In this document: piece by piece, positions 39,901 through 52,900 of the stretch | Layout of the letters: the number at the start of each line of letters is the position of its first letter | How positions within the stretch are numbered: the stretch's first letter is position 1 | Source: Taenia hydatigena | Lineage: Eukaryota; Platyhelminthes; Cestoda; Cyclophyllidea; Taeniidae | Direction of reading: 5' to 3' | Assembly (NCBI GenBank): GCA_036345935.2 | Contig: JADWOT020000006.1 | Coordinates: forward strand, 12,126,519 to 12,190,518 | Length of the DNA: 64,000 nucleotides | The notes under the pieces: generated by a model | Seen by the model: only the letters and a program-made list of their open reading frames with translations | Databases searched by the model: none | Told to the model about the DNA's origin: nothing | Program-made: the position numbers and the translations under genes

Positions 39901-42268
39901 CAAATCCAACAGATCATGTATTTGTGCATTGATGAGAAGCACACCAAAAAATGTTGAAGATACCACAGCATAAGTAGTTTACTAAGGCAAAATGCATGCA
40001 AGTCAGGATAACAAGGGTGTTTTCACAAAGTCTTCTAACTTTCACTTTAAATAGCTCCAATTGTTAACTATTTCCAAGAATCTTGAATCTTAATAATACT
40101 TAACAGAGTTAGCTTTTACTGCAAGGGAAAGTAAGAACGAGTCCTGCGACGACATAGTTTTTTTGGCTTAACGGACGGCAAAAAATACTGCTAAGAAGTA
40201 CGCTCGCTTTTGGGCAGCACAAAATGAAAAATTAAAATTAAAAATATGGTAAAAATTGTCCTACGAGCCAAACGCAATGCAAATTTAAAAACACGAAATG
40301 AACGCTTAGGGAATGAGTGGCACAATCCTCTGAGTGTTGCATTTGCTCTGCCATTCGGAGGTTGTGGCTGTCAAGGCCACCAATTATATTGAGAATTATA
40401 TTAATCCGGAAAGCAGGCACCAATGTACCCAGGTGCCAGGAGTTCATGCTACCGGATTCACATTGTTTCCTCGTACAAAAGCGTGCAAATCGAACTTAAA
40501 CTTCACACACTTCCACCATTCTTAAGTTCAACAAAATTATTTCAAAACTCATAACTTCCAAATGATAAACATTTACATCAAATAAGTACACGGTACCTGG
40601 TCACATAAAATAAAGAAGCGAAGACTAGGGAATTGGGTTTATTATGAGTGTATGCAGCATACGTTTGAGTATTGTGGAGACCGAGGGGAGTAAAATTCAT
40701 TTACAGGCCCAAGATAAATTCAGGGGCACTTCACGTCAGAGAAAAATAGTTTGACGATAAATGTGAAGATGACAGCACGGTTGTGTTTTGCCCCTTTTAA
40801 CTCTCCAAAGCGTGCGCAGGGACTAAAGTAACCGGAGTGATAATTGATAATGAAGAATGAAATAACTACAGAAGCGTGCTTTTCACTTATTTCAACAAAA
40901 AAGCCTATGTGTTCCATAATAATAATGGTGAGGAGAGTGCAAAATGAACCCACAAAAAATACCTACAAAAGGCACTATGCCTGCTGAGCACATAGGCAAC
41001 ACTAGCCTCCCATTTTTCGGGCACAAAATATTATCAATTCATACGGATTTTGCATGCCCTGTTTCAGGGCTTCCAGATATCAACACACGTAATGGTATGG
41101 CCTAGTTTACATTGCCATTTTCGGCACAGAAAAATAAGGACCACGTACTTGAGCAAGAATCGTGAGGAATAGACCCTTTCAAAGATCAGATGTCTTCTTC
41201 TAACGTGATATTAAGTAGTCTCTGAGGGTCCAATTCAGTGACGCAAGTTATAATTAGGCAACCGTATTGTAGGAATACCTCTGTTGACAATAGGGACGAA
41301 AATAACGAGTATCAAGAAGCGCAACCGCATACACGTTTGGCCTGTTTGATGCTTTGTAGAGTTAAAGTTTACCGACAATGTAACGGAGCACATGGTACTT
41401 AACTATGCTTAATCCAACATGCAACTTCCGTTTCATTTCTATTAACCAGCTTACATGAATGTGTTGATCAGATCTACTGATATGAGACAAACCATTGAAA
41501 GACTGCGGCTAATGAGCCTTTATCCCTGCACGATATAAGTATATAACGAGTGAGAATGCTGATTGCATCTTAATTAAGTTAGTAAAATGGATCACAGAGA
41601 CTGACGAATTCCGTCGACCATGGTGAAAAAAGATTGACAAATGATCTGCTAAATAGTTTTTGTAACTCTGAATGAGGCAACACAAGGGAATTCAGGTTAA
41701 ATAAGGCCGGTGATAAAACCACAAGTAGTTATTAAAAATAACTTTGCGCCAAATTTACCTCAATTTTGAATATGCGATTAAACGAAAACTCCCGCATCGA
41801 TCAATCACTCGAAAGACCTTATCGCACTACAGCAAACGGTTTTATGCCTACCAATTCTATTAACAAATTACAAAAGGGGAATAGAGAGAATAACTTATGC
41901 GCCCAGTACGGAAATTCGCGGTTATTCAATAAAAACCGATCATGAGGTTTATGCCTAGGTTTGAGCGTAACAATTATAAAAAACAGTCACATAATTTGGG
42001 TAAACCTCTCCAGTACTACTCTCAAAGTATTTTAAGTCATGGAATCAAGGGAGTACTTGATACTTATAAAATTCCACTCACTGTGATAAGAACGACCATC
42101 AGGCACAGCGTAGCAATGCCTAAACCAGCGTAAGTCCATCCTGTTGGCACAATATCAGAACCGATTGTGTCAATTGTTGTGAACAATGGAGGGAAATTTT
42201 CCGAGGTGAGGGAGACGTCCTTTCGAGAGGATTGTTCTGGCTGCATCACAGCTTTCATTGCGCGGGCT
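26080..42268 (-). CDS. Receptor-type KIM tyrosine phosphatase (PTPRR/PTPN5/PTPN7 group)
   Basis: Vertebrate members bind ERK/p38 through a kinase-interaction motif (KIM) and dephosphorylate the activation-loop tyrosine. Minus-strand exons: about 42268-42082, 32765-32128, 30772-30285, 30133-30057, 28937-28800, 27437-27105 and 26799-26080 (stop). All junctions keep phase. The first two exons build one membrane helix, YAGLGIATLCLMVVLIT then LSWCVF, followed by RQRRDHLK. The KIM, LRRRGPRAALVLNL, spans the 32128/30772 junction. The phosphatase domain follows: EFWDIPMNF, KNRYHEVLP, SYINANYIH, FIATQGPM, DFWRMVWHT, THFWYVGWSDH, HCSAGVGRTG (catalytic Cys codon 26341-26343) and SEQYTFLH. Oddities: the WPD loop reads WSD; the PKA-site serine beside the KIM (RRGS in vertebrates) is proline; Ser/Pro-rich insertions of about 60 and 95 residues interrupt the domain; and six consecutive cysteines lie in the juxtamembrane region. 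Signal-peptide and ectodomain exons upstream of 42268 were not found, and the upper edge of the first exon is uncertain. Confidence 0.9.
29262..29364 (+). mobile_element. Diverged TRIM-like LTR fragment in a phosphatase intron
   Basis: Contains ACCGGGCCATGCTAACAG, CTAATGCATTCTCTGCC and CTCAGGGCGCTACA, in the same order as the LTR blocks CCGGGCCATGCCAGC, TAGCATTCTGCC and CTCGGGACGCTACA. It is much diverged and its 5' part is not recognisable. Confidence 0.4.
32766..42081 (-). other. 9.3-kb intron of the phosphatase gene
   Basis: Phase-0 intron between the codons of the transmembrane helix (donor GTGAGT below 42082, acceptor TTTGCAG above 32765). It includes a CA dinucleotide tract at about 33870-33900 and several short open frames on both strands with no recognisable product. 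No TRIM copy was noticed inside it. Confidence 0.7.
33870..33902. repeat. CA microsatellite
   Basis: CACCCACC followed by an uninterrupted CA run inside the large phosphatase intron. It explains the Cys-Val and His-Thr strings of the overlapping open frames. Confidence 0.95.
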
Positions 42269-44909
42269 ATTGGAGGTCCAAGTAGCCCAATAGCGGGCAG
42301 AAAAACAGAGTAGATGCAGAATTGATGGATTCCTGGTCCTCTTTTGATGATGTTCTCTCACCATACACGGAGATGAGAATATTTCAAGGACCAAATGTTT
42401 GCTATTAACATTTTATCAGTCTAAAGTGGAAAGGGGTCACAACAACCGACAGCACGTAGACTCGAATTCAGCACCGTTTCCTGAGAAAGTTGCAATCATA
42501 AATCGGCGTTGGTAATCTGCATTTGTATATGTAAATCTTTAAAGCAACGAATAGTCTTCACATTAAACACCTAAATCAGTTATTTAGGAAGTGTCTCAAA
42601 TATAAGCTCCTGCAAAAGCCCATGCTGTTGCGATAAGCACATCAGAACGGTGAATTTAATAAGATCTGTTATCAAAAATATTAATGTAGTTTTACATTAC
42701 CGACTATCGGTCGTGCTGTGCACAAGAAAAAAAGGTTCAAATGCTTGAAAATCTAACTTTAAAAATAATGAGTATTAATTAGAGTTAAGTTCACAAATAA
42801 GAAAAGCGTAAAAGCATCTGTAAATTAATTTAAACCACTGAGATATAGGGAAAAAGTAAAGTGACCCCGATGCACAGTGATGAATTTGTCCACAAGTATC
42901 ACCGGCAAATAACGATTTAGTTGCACCTTTCTGCGCGTTCCTATGGCAACAAATGCCCCCAAGACTGGCGTAACCACTACTTTACAAGTGAAATAGTTAC
43001 TAAAAAATAGATTTTACAAGACTAGGGAATGAAATGTCTGATTTCAAACTGCTGAAGTAAACGCTTGTGAACTTTTCTGTGAAACTAGAACTCTATCAAG
43101 GAATAAATTACCAAACAACTTTAGACTTTTGTCATAAATATTTGCAACCCACCATCATGATCATGGATCATACAATAAACAACGCGAGAAATTTTAAACA
43201 CACAGAGATTCTTAGAAATAACGGAAGAATACTTTTAAAAGATGTATTTTGTCAACACCTAGGCCATTATTACAAGTAAAATAAGGTCATTCCAGAACAC
43301 TAGTATTTCCCCACGGTCGAAATGAAGAAACTACACAGTTTCACCAAATACCAAAAATAAAAATGAATGCACCCAACTATCGCTGAATATAAAATTGCTC
43401 CATAAAACTCCTGCAAAGGTGTACCAGTTCTGTGTAGATTTCAACAGCACAAAAAGCCACGAAATTTTAAGTCTTATGAAACATAGAAGGGTCAATCAGT
43501 CAGTTATTTCAAAGGTTAAAAACATGGAAACTGAGACAGTGAACGGAGCTAAAATTTCAGCCGCGATGTAGACATGTACCCTTGAAAATAAAGAAGAGCT
43601 ACGAACTATTTTAAAATCGCTTTTGGCGTTTGTAAAACAACTACCATATCGTATGGTATAAGGTGTGTAAGAAATATTAGAGAAAAACTTGAAAAAGGAC
43701 TGAATCGAAATATTTCAATATGGAAGCTAGTTACTCTGTTTGGGCAAATGTTTAAGAGCACTGTCATTTGCAAAGTTTAACAGTACCTAAAAAGTCTCAG
43801 AATGACACAAACTCATGGTATACAGCGTGAACATCACTAATTATTTCAGTTATAAACCAGTCACGCAATATATTAGACAAAGCAAACAGTAATGAGAAGA
43901 CATAGACTGAAAACATGAAGGACACCTAAGAAAATCCTAAGCACAAGTACAGCAAACCAACATCCCATACTAAACAAATAGCCAAGGTTATATCTTAACA
44001 AGCTAAAAACTACTAACAACGAAACTCTTCACAAACAACGATGCAAAAAATAAAATGAGCGCTGCTAAGACCGAACATCACAGTATGATATGGAGAATGT
44101 CAATGAAAACAAACGAAAGTTACATAGTTCCGAAACAAATAATGTCTAATTTGGTGCTTTAAGCGAAACATGCATAGGACAGAAAAACTTCCAAGCTTAC
44201 GAGTCAGACAACCAACAAGCAGATAAAGCTGCAAAAGAAGGCAAAGCATCCTAACGATGTCCTTAAAAAACCAATGGGAGAGAGGCATTTGGTATGATAA
44301 AACTTACTGTAAGGCAAATAATCGATTGCTTTCCTTATGGTGTGGATTATGCAAACTTGTTTAGCAGCGCACAGACAAAAAATACTATGCACGGCGAAGC
44401 GCAAAATTTTTGGGAAAAAATCTGGTTAGATTTGGCCATTAACAGAGAGAAAGTTTCATCTGCTATAAAATAGATAACGTTGTTTTTAAACAAACTTAAT
44501 TAAACAAAAAGGTGGTCTATACTTCACAAACCTGGCAACCGTACTGCGTTTTAAAATAAGTTTCATTTAAAATAATAGCTGAACCAATTGTTTATTATTG
44601 CTGCCTAAAATGAAGGCTTAGCTTATATTTTGGTTATATCGAGTCAATAATGGTTTCTCTTACGCATTGGTGAGCTACAGTTGTAGTCATATTAACTGCT
44701 AAATGTGACGGGATCTTCAGTGGCTCATCAGCATTAACAAGTTGTACAATCCAATTCCTACGTAAAAAAAGCCTAAGTCACTTTTTTGGATACTTAGTCG
44801 TTTCACAGCTTACCTTTGAGTTAATGGCTATGAATGCAAAAGAAAGATATGTACGGAATATTGTGGCGGCCTGAGAATTCGTTGAAGGCGAATGGGGACA
44901 TAATATTAT
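42269..44909. other. Non-coding stretch upstream of the phosphatase membrane exon
   Basis: Should contain, or lead to, the signal-peptide exons of the phosphatase, but none could be recognised. AT-rich, with scattered short frames only. Confidence 0.45.
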
Positions 44910-45097
44910 TGTAGCTTCTCAAGGCTTCCTTAAAGGTTAAAAAAGACGAAGTACTCGGGCAGAATATACACGTTTAATTAATAGTCGAAGTGGAGCTGTT
45001 GGTCAGCCCTGGAAGTTAGACGACGCTGCCCAGAACTTCACGGCCACCTCTGTGACCCTGACCGAAAACCGACAGTCAAAACAAACAAAGTATTACA
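44910..45097 (-). mobile_element. Solo LTR of the TRIM family, reverse orientation
   Basis: Starts TGTAGCTTCTCAAGGC (reverse of the LTR end). It contains GGCAGAATATACACG, the CGGCCACCTCTGTGACCCTG block and the GACCGAAAACCGACAG block, and ends ACAAACAAAGTATTACA. It lies 34 bases before a complete TRIM of opposite orientation. Confidence 0.75.
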
Positions 45098-45131
45098 ACT
45101 ATTGTAACATTTTGTTTGCTATGTTTGTCGG

Positions 45132-46028
45132 TGTAGCACTTTGTTTGATTGTACTATCGGTTTTTGGTCAGGGTCAGGGGGGTAGCCTTCTTGCCCTAGC
45201 TGCGTAGGCTGGCCTCCGGGCCATGCCAGCGGCTTATTTCCCTCTGCCCGTTGAATATATATATTCCACCCTAGTATTCTGCCTTCTTTTGCCTTCGAGG
45301 AAGCCACGGGACGCTACATTGGTGGCAGCGGAAAGCGGACCCGACTCTATAGGGTTACTATCCCGATCTCTACCGCCTGTGGCATGTTGCAGCGGTACGA
45401 AAGAAGTGCATGTGCTACGGATGGGCTATGAATGACGTCCGCCTCCAGCATCTACCTCTTTTCCGTGTTCTACAAGAAAGCTATCAACAACTGAAGCGAC
45501 ACTAGTCATGGACCACCTGGAAATTTTCGTTTCAAAGATTACCCCTATCATACTTGCCTAAGGAGATCGGCGTGCTAGCGCCTCCCTACAGACATACTGA
45601 TGGTCGGCAGAACCACTTATGCTGAACGTTGTTTCCAAGCCAAACGAAACTCGAAGTGCGATGCACTGCCAAGAAGAATCACTGACGTTGATGTCAAGCA
45701 TCGCCTCAATCGCGTCGAATGTCGGCGGCTGGCATGGTTAGCTTATGGCTGCTTTTTGTAGCACTGAGTATGTTGTGATGGCTGACGCAGGAGGTGTATC
45801 AAGGGGCGCATCGGGTTGACGCCCGAAAGGGGAGATGGGCAATGTAGTACTTTGTTTGTTGGAACTACCGATTTCGGTCAAGGTCACAGAGGTGGCCGTA
45901 TTGTTCTAGCTACGTGGGCTGGCCTCCGGGCCATGTCAGCAGCTTGCTTCCCTCTGATCATTGAATATATATGCTCGACGCTAGTATTCTGCCTTCTTTA
46001 GCCTTTGAGGGGGCCTCGGGACGCTACA
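45132..46028 (+). mobile_element. Complete TRIM (miniature LTR retrotransposon), copy B
   Basis: The 5' LTR is 45132-45318 and the 3' LTR 45843-46028, both with TGTAG starts and CGGGACGCTACA ends. The primer-binding-site-like TGGTGGCAGCG follows the 5' LTR after one base. A purine-rich CGAAAGGGGAGATGGG precedes the 3' LTR. The internal region (about 524 bases) aligns along its whole length with copy A and has no long open frame. Flanking pentamers GTCGG and GTCGT look like a target duplication with one change. The LTRs have diverged from each other, so the insertion is not very recent. Confidence 0.9.
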
Positions 46029-46171
46029 GTCGTCTTTGGTTTCGGCTACTTAGGTGGCCATATTCCCCTAGCTGCGTGGGCTGGCCTCTGGGCCGTGCCA
46101 ACAACCACATTACCTCTGTTTATAAGAATAACACTCATATATTCTGCCTGAAATAGTTTTATGGCATTACA
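46029..46171 (+). mobile_element. Truncated, diverged LTR copy abutting TRIM copy B
   Basis: Contains GGTTTCGGCTACTTAGGTGG, CCTAGCTGCGTGGGCTGGCC, GGGCCGTGCCAAC and ATATTCTGCCTG in LTR order. It begins directly at the end of the 3' LTR of copy B. It probably was the landing site or a neighbouring copy. Confidence 0.55.
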
Positions 46172-46365
46172 TGCAGCGTCCCGAGGTTTCCTCGAAGGCA
46201 AGAGAAGGTAGAATGCTAGGGTAGGATATATATATATATATATTCATCGGACAGGAAAAAATAGGCTGCTGGCATTGACCGGAGGTCAGCCTACGCAGCT
46301 AGGGCAATACGGCCACCCCTGTAACCTTGACCGGAACCGGTAGTTCCAACAAACAAAGTACTACA
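46172..46365 (-). mobile_element. Solo LTR of the TRIM family, reverse orientation
   Basis: Starts TGCAGCGTCCCGAGG and ends AACAAACAAAGTACTACA, with a TA tract at about 46228-46246. It is close to copy A in sequence. Flanking pentamers TTACA and CTACA differ at one base, suggesting a target duplication. Confidence 0.78.
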
Positions 46366-46375
46366 CTACAACTAG

Positions 46376-46510
46376 TGCAGAATACAGATATTCGGCAAAC
46401 AGAGGGATTAGAGCTGTTGGCATTTTCCATAGGCCAGCCAACACGGCTAGGAAAATATCTCAATACAGTGACTGAAGCTGGCAGTCAAAGCAAACAAGGT
46501 ATTGCAAATA
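46376..46510 (-). mobile_element. Partial TRIM LTR fragment
   Basis: Contains GCAGAATACAGATATTCGGC, TAGGCCAGCCAACACGGCTAG and GACTGAAGCTGGCAGTC, then AACAAGGTATTGCA: the second half of the LTR in reverse orientation. It is the last of five adjacent copies and ends about 480 bases before the ATG of the ZDHHC gene. Confidence 0.6.
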
Positions 46511-46993
46511 TTGCATGCCGAATATCTATTGTATAGCTTTGGCGGTGGAATTGAACAAAAAGTTGTGCTAATGTAAAAGATGTTGCCGCTTACCTGATTC
46601 CATGTCAACGAGACGGATAATATTCTGAGGAATTTCTAGGTCTCGGGGTGTTTAAGCACTGAGTTAGATGAGGCATTAATGTGCTACATAGGATTAAGGG
46701 ACGGCTTTTCGGAAGAAATAGGTGATGTCGAATGAAGCACATATTTTGTACGACTCCCTATCTTTTATCTAAAGACCACAGCAAAACAGTTTGCACCATT
46801 ATAATGTGAAAATAATCACATCTTAAGTTATTTTTATTAACCCTCGTCGAATTACGCAGGTTTCGGGTTTTGTAATTGCACCTATCTTAGTAACACCGCG
46901 TTTTTTGAAAGGTTTGAGTATTGTGTGGTTTGTTCGTGCGTGGGGTTCTTCAATGTTATGTTTTCGATGTAATTCTAAAACCTTCGAATTAAA

Positions 46994-49900
46994 ATGAAAC
47001 TTCTGGACCTGCTGCCAGCACTTGCCTCTTGGAGCCTACTAGTTGTTCTAAATATGGTTTACTTCATTTTTATGTAAGTCGATTTAGGAATTAGGAGTCC
47101 TTCTTTGTCTTAGCTTCGGTTGAATTCACTCTAAACCCCTGTATTTTAGTAATTTTTAGCTATTTATCGTGAGCCACTTACTTAGGACTTCTCATTTCCC
47201 ATCTTAGCCCCTTTTAGCTCTTGTTCTTTGCAATTATACATTTAGTTATCTCGGATATGCTTTTGTTTTGTTTCTATCGACCTTTGTTTACTGCGGGATG
47301 GACCGTTATTCTTAATGATGGTGTACTATCTTCAGCTGCTTTTTTTCGTATTTACAAGTCTATCTCTCTACGACTGTCCTTTACCCCTGCTTGAACTGAA
47401 TTGTTCTATCAAATTCCGAGTTTTTTTGCTGTGTTTCATTCTTTCGGAACCGAATTTCACTCCCACGCCTTTATTTGCTCACTTTGCCGAAATAATATTG
47501 TGCGTATTTAATTTTCGTGAATGCTGTTTATTGCGTTCGATGGTTAAGACACTTTAACAACAAGAATGACCCTCCTATCTGAGTACGAACGAGCTTTACA
47601 GAAATTGCTTGATAATACCTACAGATCTCCTTGTTTTTTGCTTTTTATGCATAATTAATCGTTAAGTCTTCATCATGCCCAACCTATTCTTTGTTAACAG
47701 ATGCCTCGAATTTTCTCAGAATACATCATGGGCAATTTTCGTTACTCATATGATTTTTGCGTTGTTTGTTGTCAGCGTTTTCGCTAGGACTACCTTCATG
47801 GATCCAGGCTACTTTCCTGTTGGTCGGTTTTCGTTTTTAATGTTTTACCTCAATCCAGCTTTAGACACTGAAGCTCACTACTATGATGAAATAGATGCCC
47901 CACCATCTCATGAATACGAGGTGCGAGAGTGCGCGGTGATCACGAAATGGTGCAGTACTTGCCGGTTCTATCGCCTTCCAAGATCAACTCATTGCTCTAC
48001 TTGCGACAAATGTGTCGAGGTTGGTGTGCATCTTGCCACTTTGGACCTCTTTTTCTAGAACTTCGACCATCACTGCCCCTGGGTCAATAATTGCATAGGC
48101 AGACGAAACTATCGATACTTTTTCACATTCCTCATTACTGTGTCGTTGCATATGATGGCTGTTTTTTTGGTCTCTTTGGTTTATCTTTTGCATTCCTCGC
48201 AGCCAATGAAGCACTATACAAACATTATAGCGTATCCTTTTAAAGACTTATCAGGCTTATTGCGACCATTGTTTTGCCTTTATGTGTAATTTTCAAAATT
48301 TAATGAAATCCTTGATTAGGTCTCTATCCAAGTTGGCACAAATTCACTATCAACTTAAGTGCACATCGGTACTTCTTAAGGCTACTTTATTTTAACGTTT
48401 GATTGTCGTTTTTTCACCTTGTTTACAAATATTTCTAATAGCGTCTTTAAATTCTGTGGTTCTTTGACGAGTTTTATCAGTATTGTTCTAATGGCATTGG
48501 TTGGAATGATCTTTTTGCCGGTCTTCAGTCTCACTATGTTTCACGTCGGCATACTTTCGAAGGGCTTAACCACTAATGAACACGTAAGTATCGGTGTTTT
48601 TAGCCGTCCAAAGAAAATACCGGCATTCCACTAGTCGTGTTCTTCTTTCAGGTGACGAAAAAGTTCCCGTCGAAATCAAATCCGTATTTTGTTGGCTGCT
48701 CAAACCACTGGCTTCATTTGTGCTGTAGCTCCGAGTATCCATCGTGAGTAGGGCCATTTTTGTGAGCTCATGTAGTCTCTATATCAGAAATCTGCGTGAT
48801 TATGTCATTTCCTTCAGTCATCATTAGGAGTTTCGTAACACTATTTAAGTCGACCAGGCCCAATGCTTCAAACCGTGAATTCAAGGACATAAATGAGAAT
48901 ATCAGTGCGTAGATTGTTTAACTTAAATATTACTCTATATTGAAAATCTAAATCCCAGTGAGATTCGAGTTTTGTTGATATTGTTACTGAATTTGGGACA
49001 CCTTCAGGCTTCTCCATATTTTAAGCATTAAAAAATGCTATTACTAGACTGTACTTCCATATACATTTGCCTATCCATGCATGGATCCTTGCACTTTAGA
49101 TGACGTTAAAATATATTCATCACCTTTTCGTAGTTTTTGAATACCTATTTAAGGTACTTCGCTCTCAGCCGATCTGTGACTACATTCTCTTTGGACCGGT
49201 TTCCCTCTTTTCCGTGTCCTTATTTGTGGTCTTTTCCTTCCCCATAAAATTAACTAAAATGTGGATGACGTAAATTACGCTATGCAAAACATTTCTCGTG
49301 CTGAGTTAATCTTTGGCCTCTTTCAGCCATATTGACACAGGGTCAGTGAAAGAGATGACTAAATTAAAGGAGGTGAAACGAAAAATGTACAAGCGTTGGG
49401 AAATTGATAGAAGAAATGTGGCCTTGGAAGAAAGGGGCCAGATCCATTTAACTTCTGTGAATGGTAGCCGGTTCTTGCGGAACGCGCCGACCGGTGCCAG
49501 TGGGCGGCCCTTGCTTGGACCCACCGGTGATGATCAAGTTGAGGCTATTCCGGGAAATAAATTCTCGTATCATCAATCTATGGATAACAGATCGGTCACT
49601 GTGGAACCCCTCCTCCATCCAATCACTAAGGGAACCAAGGTTAAGTTCTGCTTTTAATGTACTCAGTGAATGTTCCAATTGCTCACACATCCACCTCCAA
49701 ATACTGCGTTTTAATAGTAAAATGGGGTGGACTTTGGATATCGCATGCTAATTACTTGCACACAAGGTACGTAAATATTCCTCGGGGGTATTGTTATTTG
49801 CGTCTAAAAGCATCGCTGACTTATTGCATTTTCTTTCTCTCCTTCATTCATCAGTCGTCACGATGCTTGTTTTTCATCAGAAATCCTAGGTAAATCTTTC

Positions 49901-52900
49901 CAATTTCGTTTACCCAAAGCATATTGGGCTTTAATTATGGTCGTTGCAAGCAAAATACATTGTCATGGACCAAATATTTCGTGTGAGCCTCAGGGATTTC
50001 TGAAATGGCGCTAATATGTTAGCCTGATTGTTTTGAGCTCTTAATGCTTACTAAGCCCTCTTTTCTAGTGAAGCGTATCATCGATCCACCATTTTCGTGA
50101 TTGTAGATTCTTTTTCCTTCCTGACATGTGGACTGCCACACATACTTGAACTGGCTTAACAGATATACTCCGAGGAAATTAACCTTCTTACCTTAACTAA
50201 TCATAAAAAATACGTCCTACAACTCATTTTTATTCCTCGTCCGTGATTGTCTTCCACAGTCGACCAACGGCCCTTCCTTGCGTGTACGAAGTGGTAACTC
50301 TCGAACGCTGAGCCCGTCAAAATGGAGCAACAAGGATGCAGCGTCTCTAGACACGTTGAACAGTCTCGTTGCCCTCAGAAGGAACGTCGGTGATAACTCG
50401 AGCGTTGGCACATCGACTGCTAGTCCCACTGCCTCTGCCATAAGGGGTGTCGCGGTGGAGGATAGGCACGGTTTGGGAGCACACTCTGTCAAGGACACGA
50501 TGCAGGCATATACCGGTGTCACCGAAGGGAAGAGGACCGAGGGCAGTAGTATACTCAGCGGTGCCAGCGTTGACACCACCTCCATCACTTCACATTTCGC
50601 AGCCCATGGAACCCCCTCAGATAACACCAATAGAGAGGTAAGTTCATATCGCCTTCTTTGATGTTTCCTACTTGAGTCTTACGCTCTTTCGGTGGCTGCG
50701 GCTGTTTTCGATCGCTTAGCTGCTTGGTCATTTTTGATGTGTGTCAATTTAGCACTTTTTCACTGTTTTTCTACGGTGCTTTTCTACTTTTCCTATTACA
50801 TATTTTTGAAATCCACATATCACTCGTAGTGGTAAATATTGACTTCATTTGCACGGACGTAGATTAATGTGAATTTATTCGCCTGAAATACATTAGTAGG
50901 TATTCAACCTTGGATTGGGGCAACCGAATCATCACCGTGGAGAAGCCGATAAGCCTATGCCACTTTATGGTAGTCTTGGACGGCCGTATCCAATTGATGT
51001 CACTCTGTGTTTGTGCGGTGGGCTTCACTTGCTCGACTATGATTCATCTGTCTAGTGCCAAGCAAGCCTATTATCGAAGCTGCGATGTTGCTTCGAATGC
51101 AAATTGCATAAGTTGGAACACTGTTTTGAGCAATCAATGTCTCTGAATTATTCACCAATTGCATTACCAGCTACTTTCTGGAAGGAATTGCACTCTGTGG
51201 AATTGTTGAACTCTGACCCCTGCCATTATTACCACAAATCCGACCTGTACGAAAAGCCATATTTTATGAGTAATGTAGCTTGTTTTTTACATTCGCGCAA
51301 CTCTGTGTGAGGTTGTTTTTTGGAACTACAAACACTAAGGTTAGTTCCAGAAGACGATACTGTCGTATGCCTCTGTCTGAACTGGATTGGCGTGTGTATC
51401 CGGCTGTCAGAGTTAAGCATAACATGCAAGAGCAAAGCTAGTCTGAGTCGGTGGTAGCAGTGCAATTGTGCACGGTCCATTGATTGAATTACAATTACAG
51501 ATGTTTAACCATTTTGTCAAACACTTTTTTGTTTACAAGTTACTCTTGTAGGGGGTCGTTAGTGCATCATGAACAGTACGCACGCTGCTATGGCGGAAAT
51601 CGATTCAAATCAAATGCCATTGTCTCTGCCGTTTACTTACACCAATTTTAAAAGAAGATAGTGCGTAAAAAGTTGTGTGAGGAAGTTGGTAGGTGGCATA
51701 TTTATTATCGCATGAGCTTGCACAAAAGATGGAGGACAGATTGTGTGTCATGCATTTGAAAGCCCAATGCACACCTTAGCCGTAAAAGAACATCAAGTTT
51801 AAACGCTTAAGAAGAACCAACCACCATTCACCATTCGGCAATATTGGACGCTAAGACAACCCAAGAAACGCAATTGCAACTGCCTACCATTTGCATTCGG
51901 TTGGGTAACCTTGTGAAGGTTTTCAATCATTACAAGGAAGGCGATTTTTCCCCTTACCAGATAAAGATGATGGTTCTTGCAAATGCATGCCATTTGAGTG
52001 AACTAGCCGCCCTGTGTCGTAAATTTAATGGCATTTGTGTTCGACACCTGTCTCAATGAAGCTTATTGAACGTGACTAATTCAATGGATGACGCATTACT
52101 TAGTTGGCTGAAAACCTCTACGCGAATGTGTGCACATAATACTGCCATGTACCCACCTCATGTAACCGTAGCTGACTACGCATATCCTTTCGCCATGCCA
52201 AATGCACGCATTTATATGTACTCTCGCCTTTATTACACGCAACTACTTCTCCTCCTTGCCTAACTTGAACTTTGCAATGTAGTGCAGTGCTTTTGCTACA
52301 CACACCATTTCTCACTGTTAGACTTGGAGATTGTATGTTGTAATTCGCAATTGCGGTTAATTTTTGAATGTGTGGAACTTTCTTGTGATACGCTTTGGCC
52401 TACCTTCATGCTCTAGCACTCACACTTTTATTATATATTTCTGCTTTTTTACCAAATGTATCAGGCGTTCTTCTTACCTGATTCCTTGTCCATTTGTTGC
52501 TGTGATTACATCTCTGGAATTGTCTAGCGAAGCTAATAATATTTTACAACAGACACGCGGCTTCATACTTATCCTAACTTCGGAACTAAGTTCACTGTTA
52601 AAATAGGTAAAGGTGCTAATTGCGACTGTGGACTCGATTGTTGTCATTCAATATTTAGTCGAGGTCTCATTGCAATATCTACGAGAACCGTGGTGGGGAT
52701 TTTTCAAATTCGGTTGCGAAAGCCCCAAGCGACAGCAGAGACGAGGGCAGGAATATGAACTCAGCATGCTACCAAAATGGTATTGGTAACGGCGGCAGCC
52801 GTGGTGGTAATTACACGTTCTTGCCGCGCGCTGGATGGATTGAAGCTGCGGTCCTTCCATCGGCTGCCCTCGTGCAGCCACAAAACCCTCCTCCCAACTC

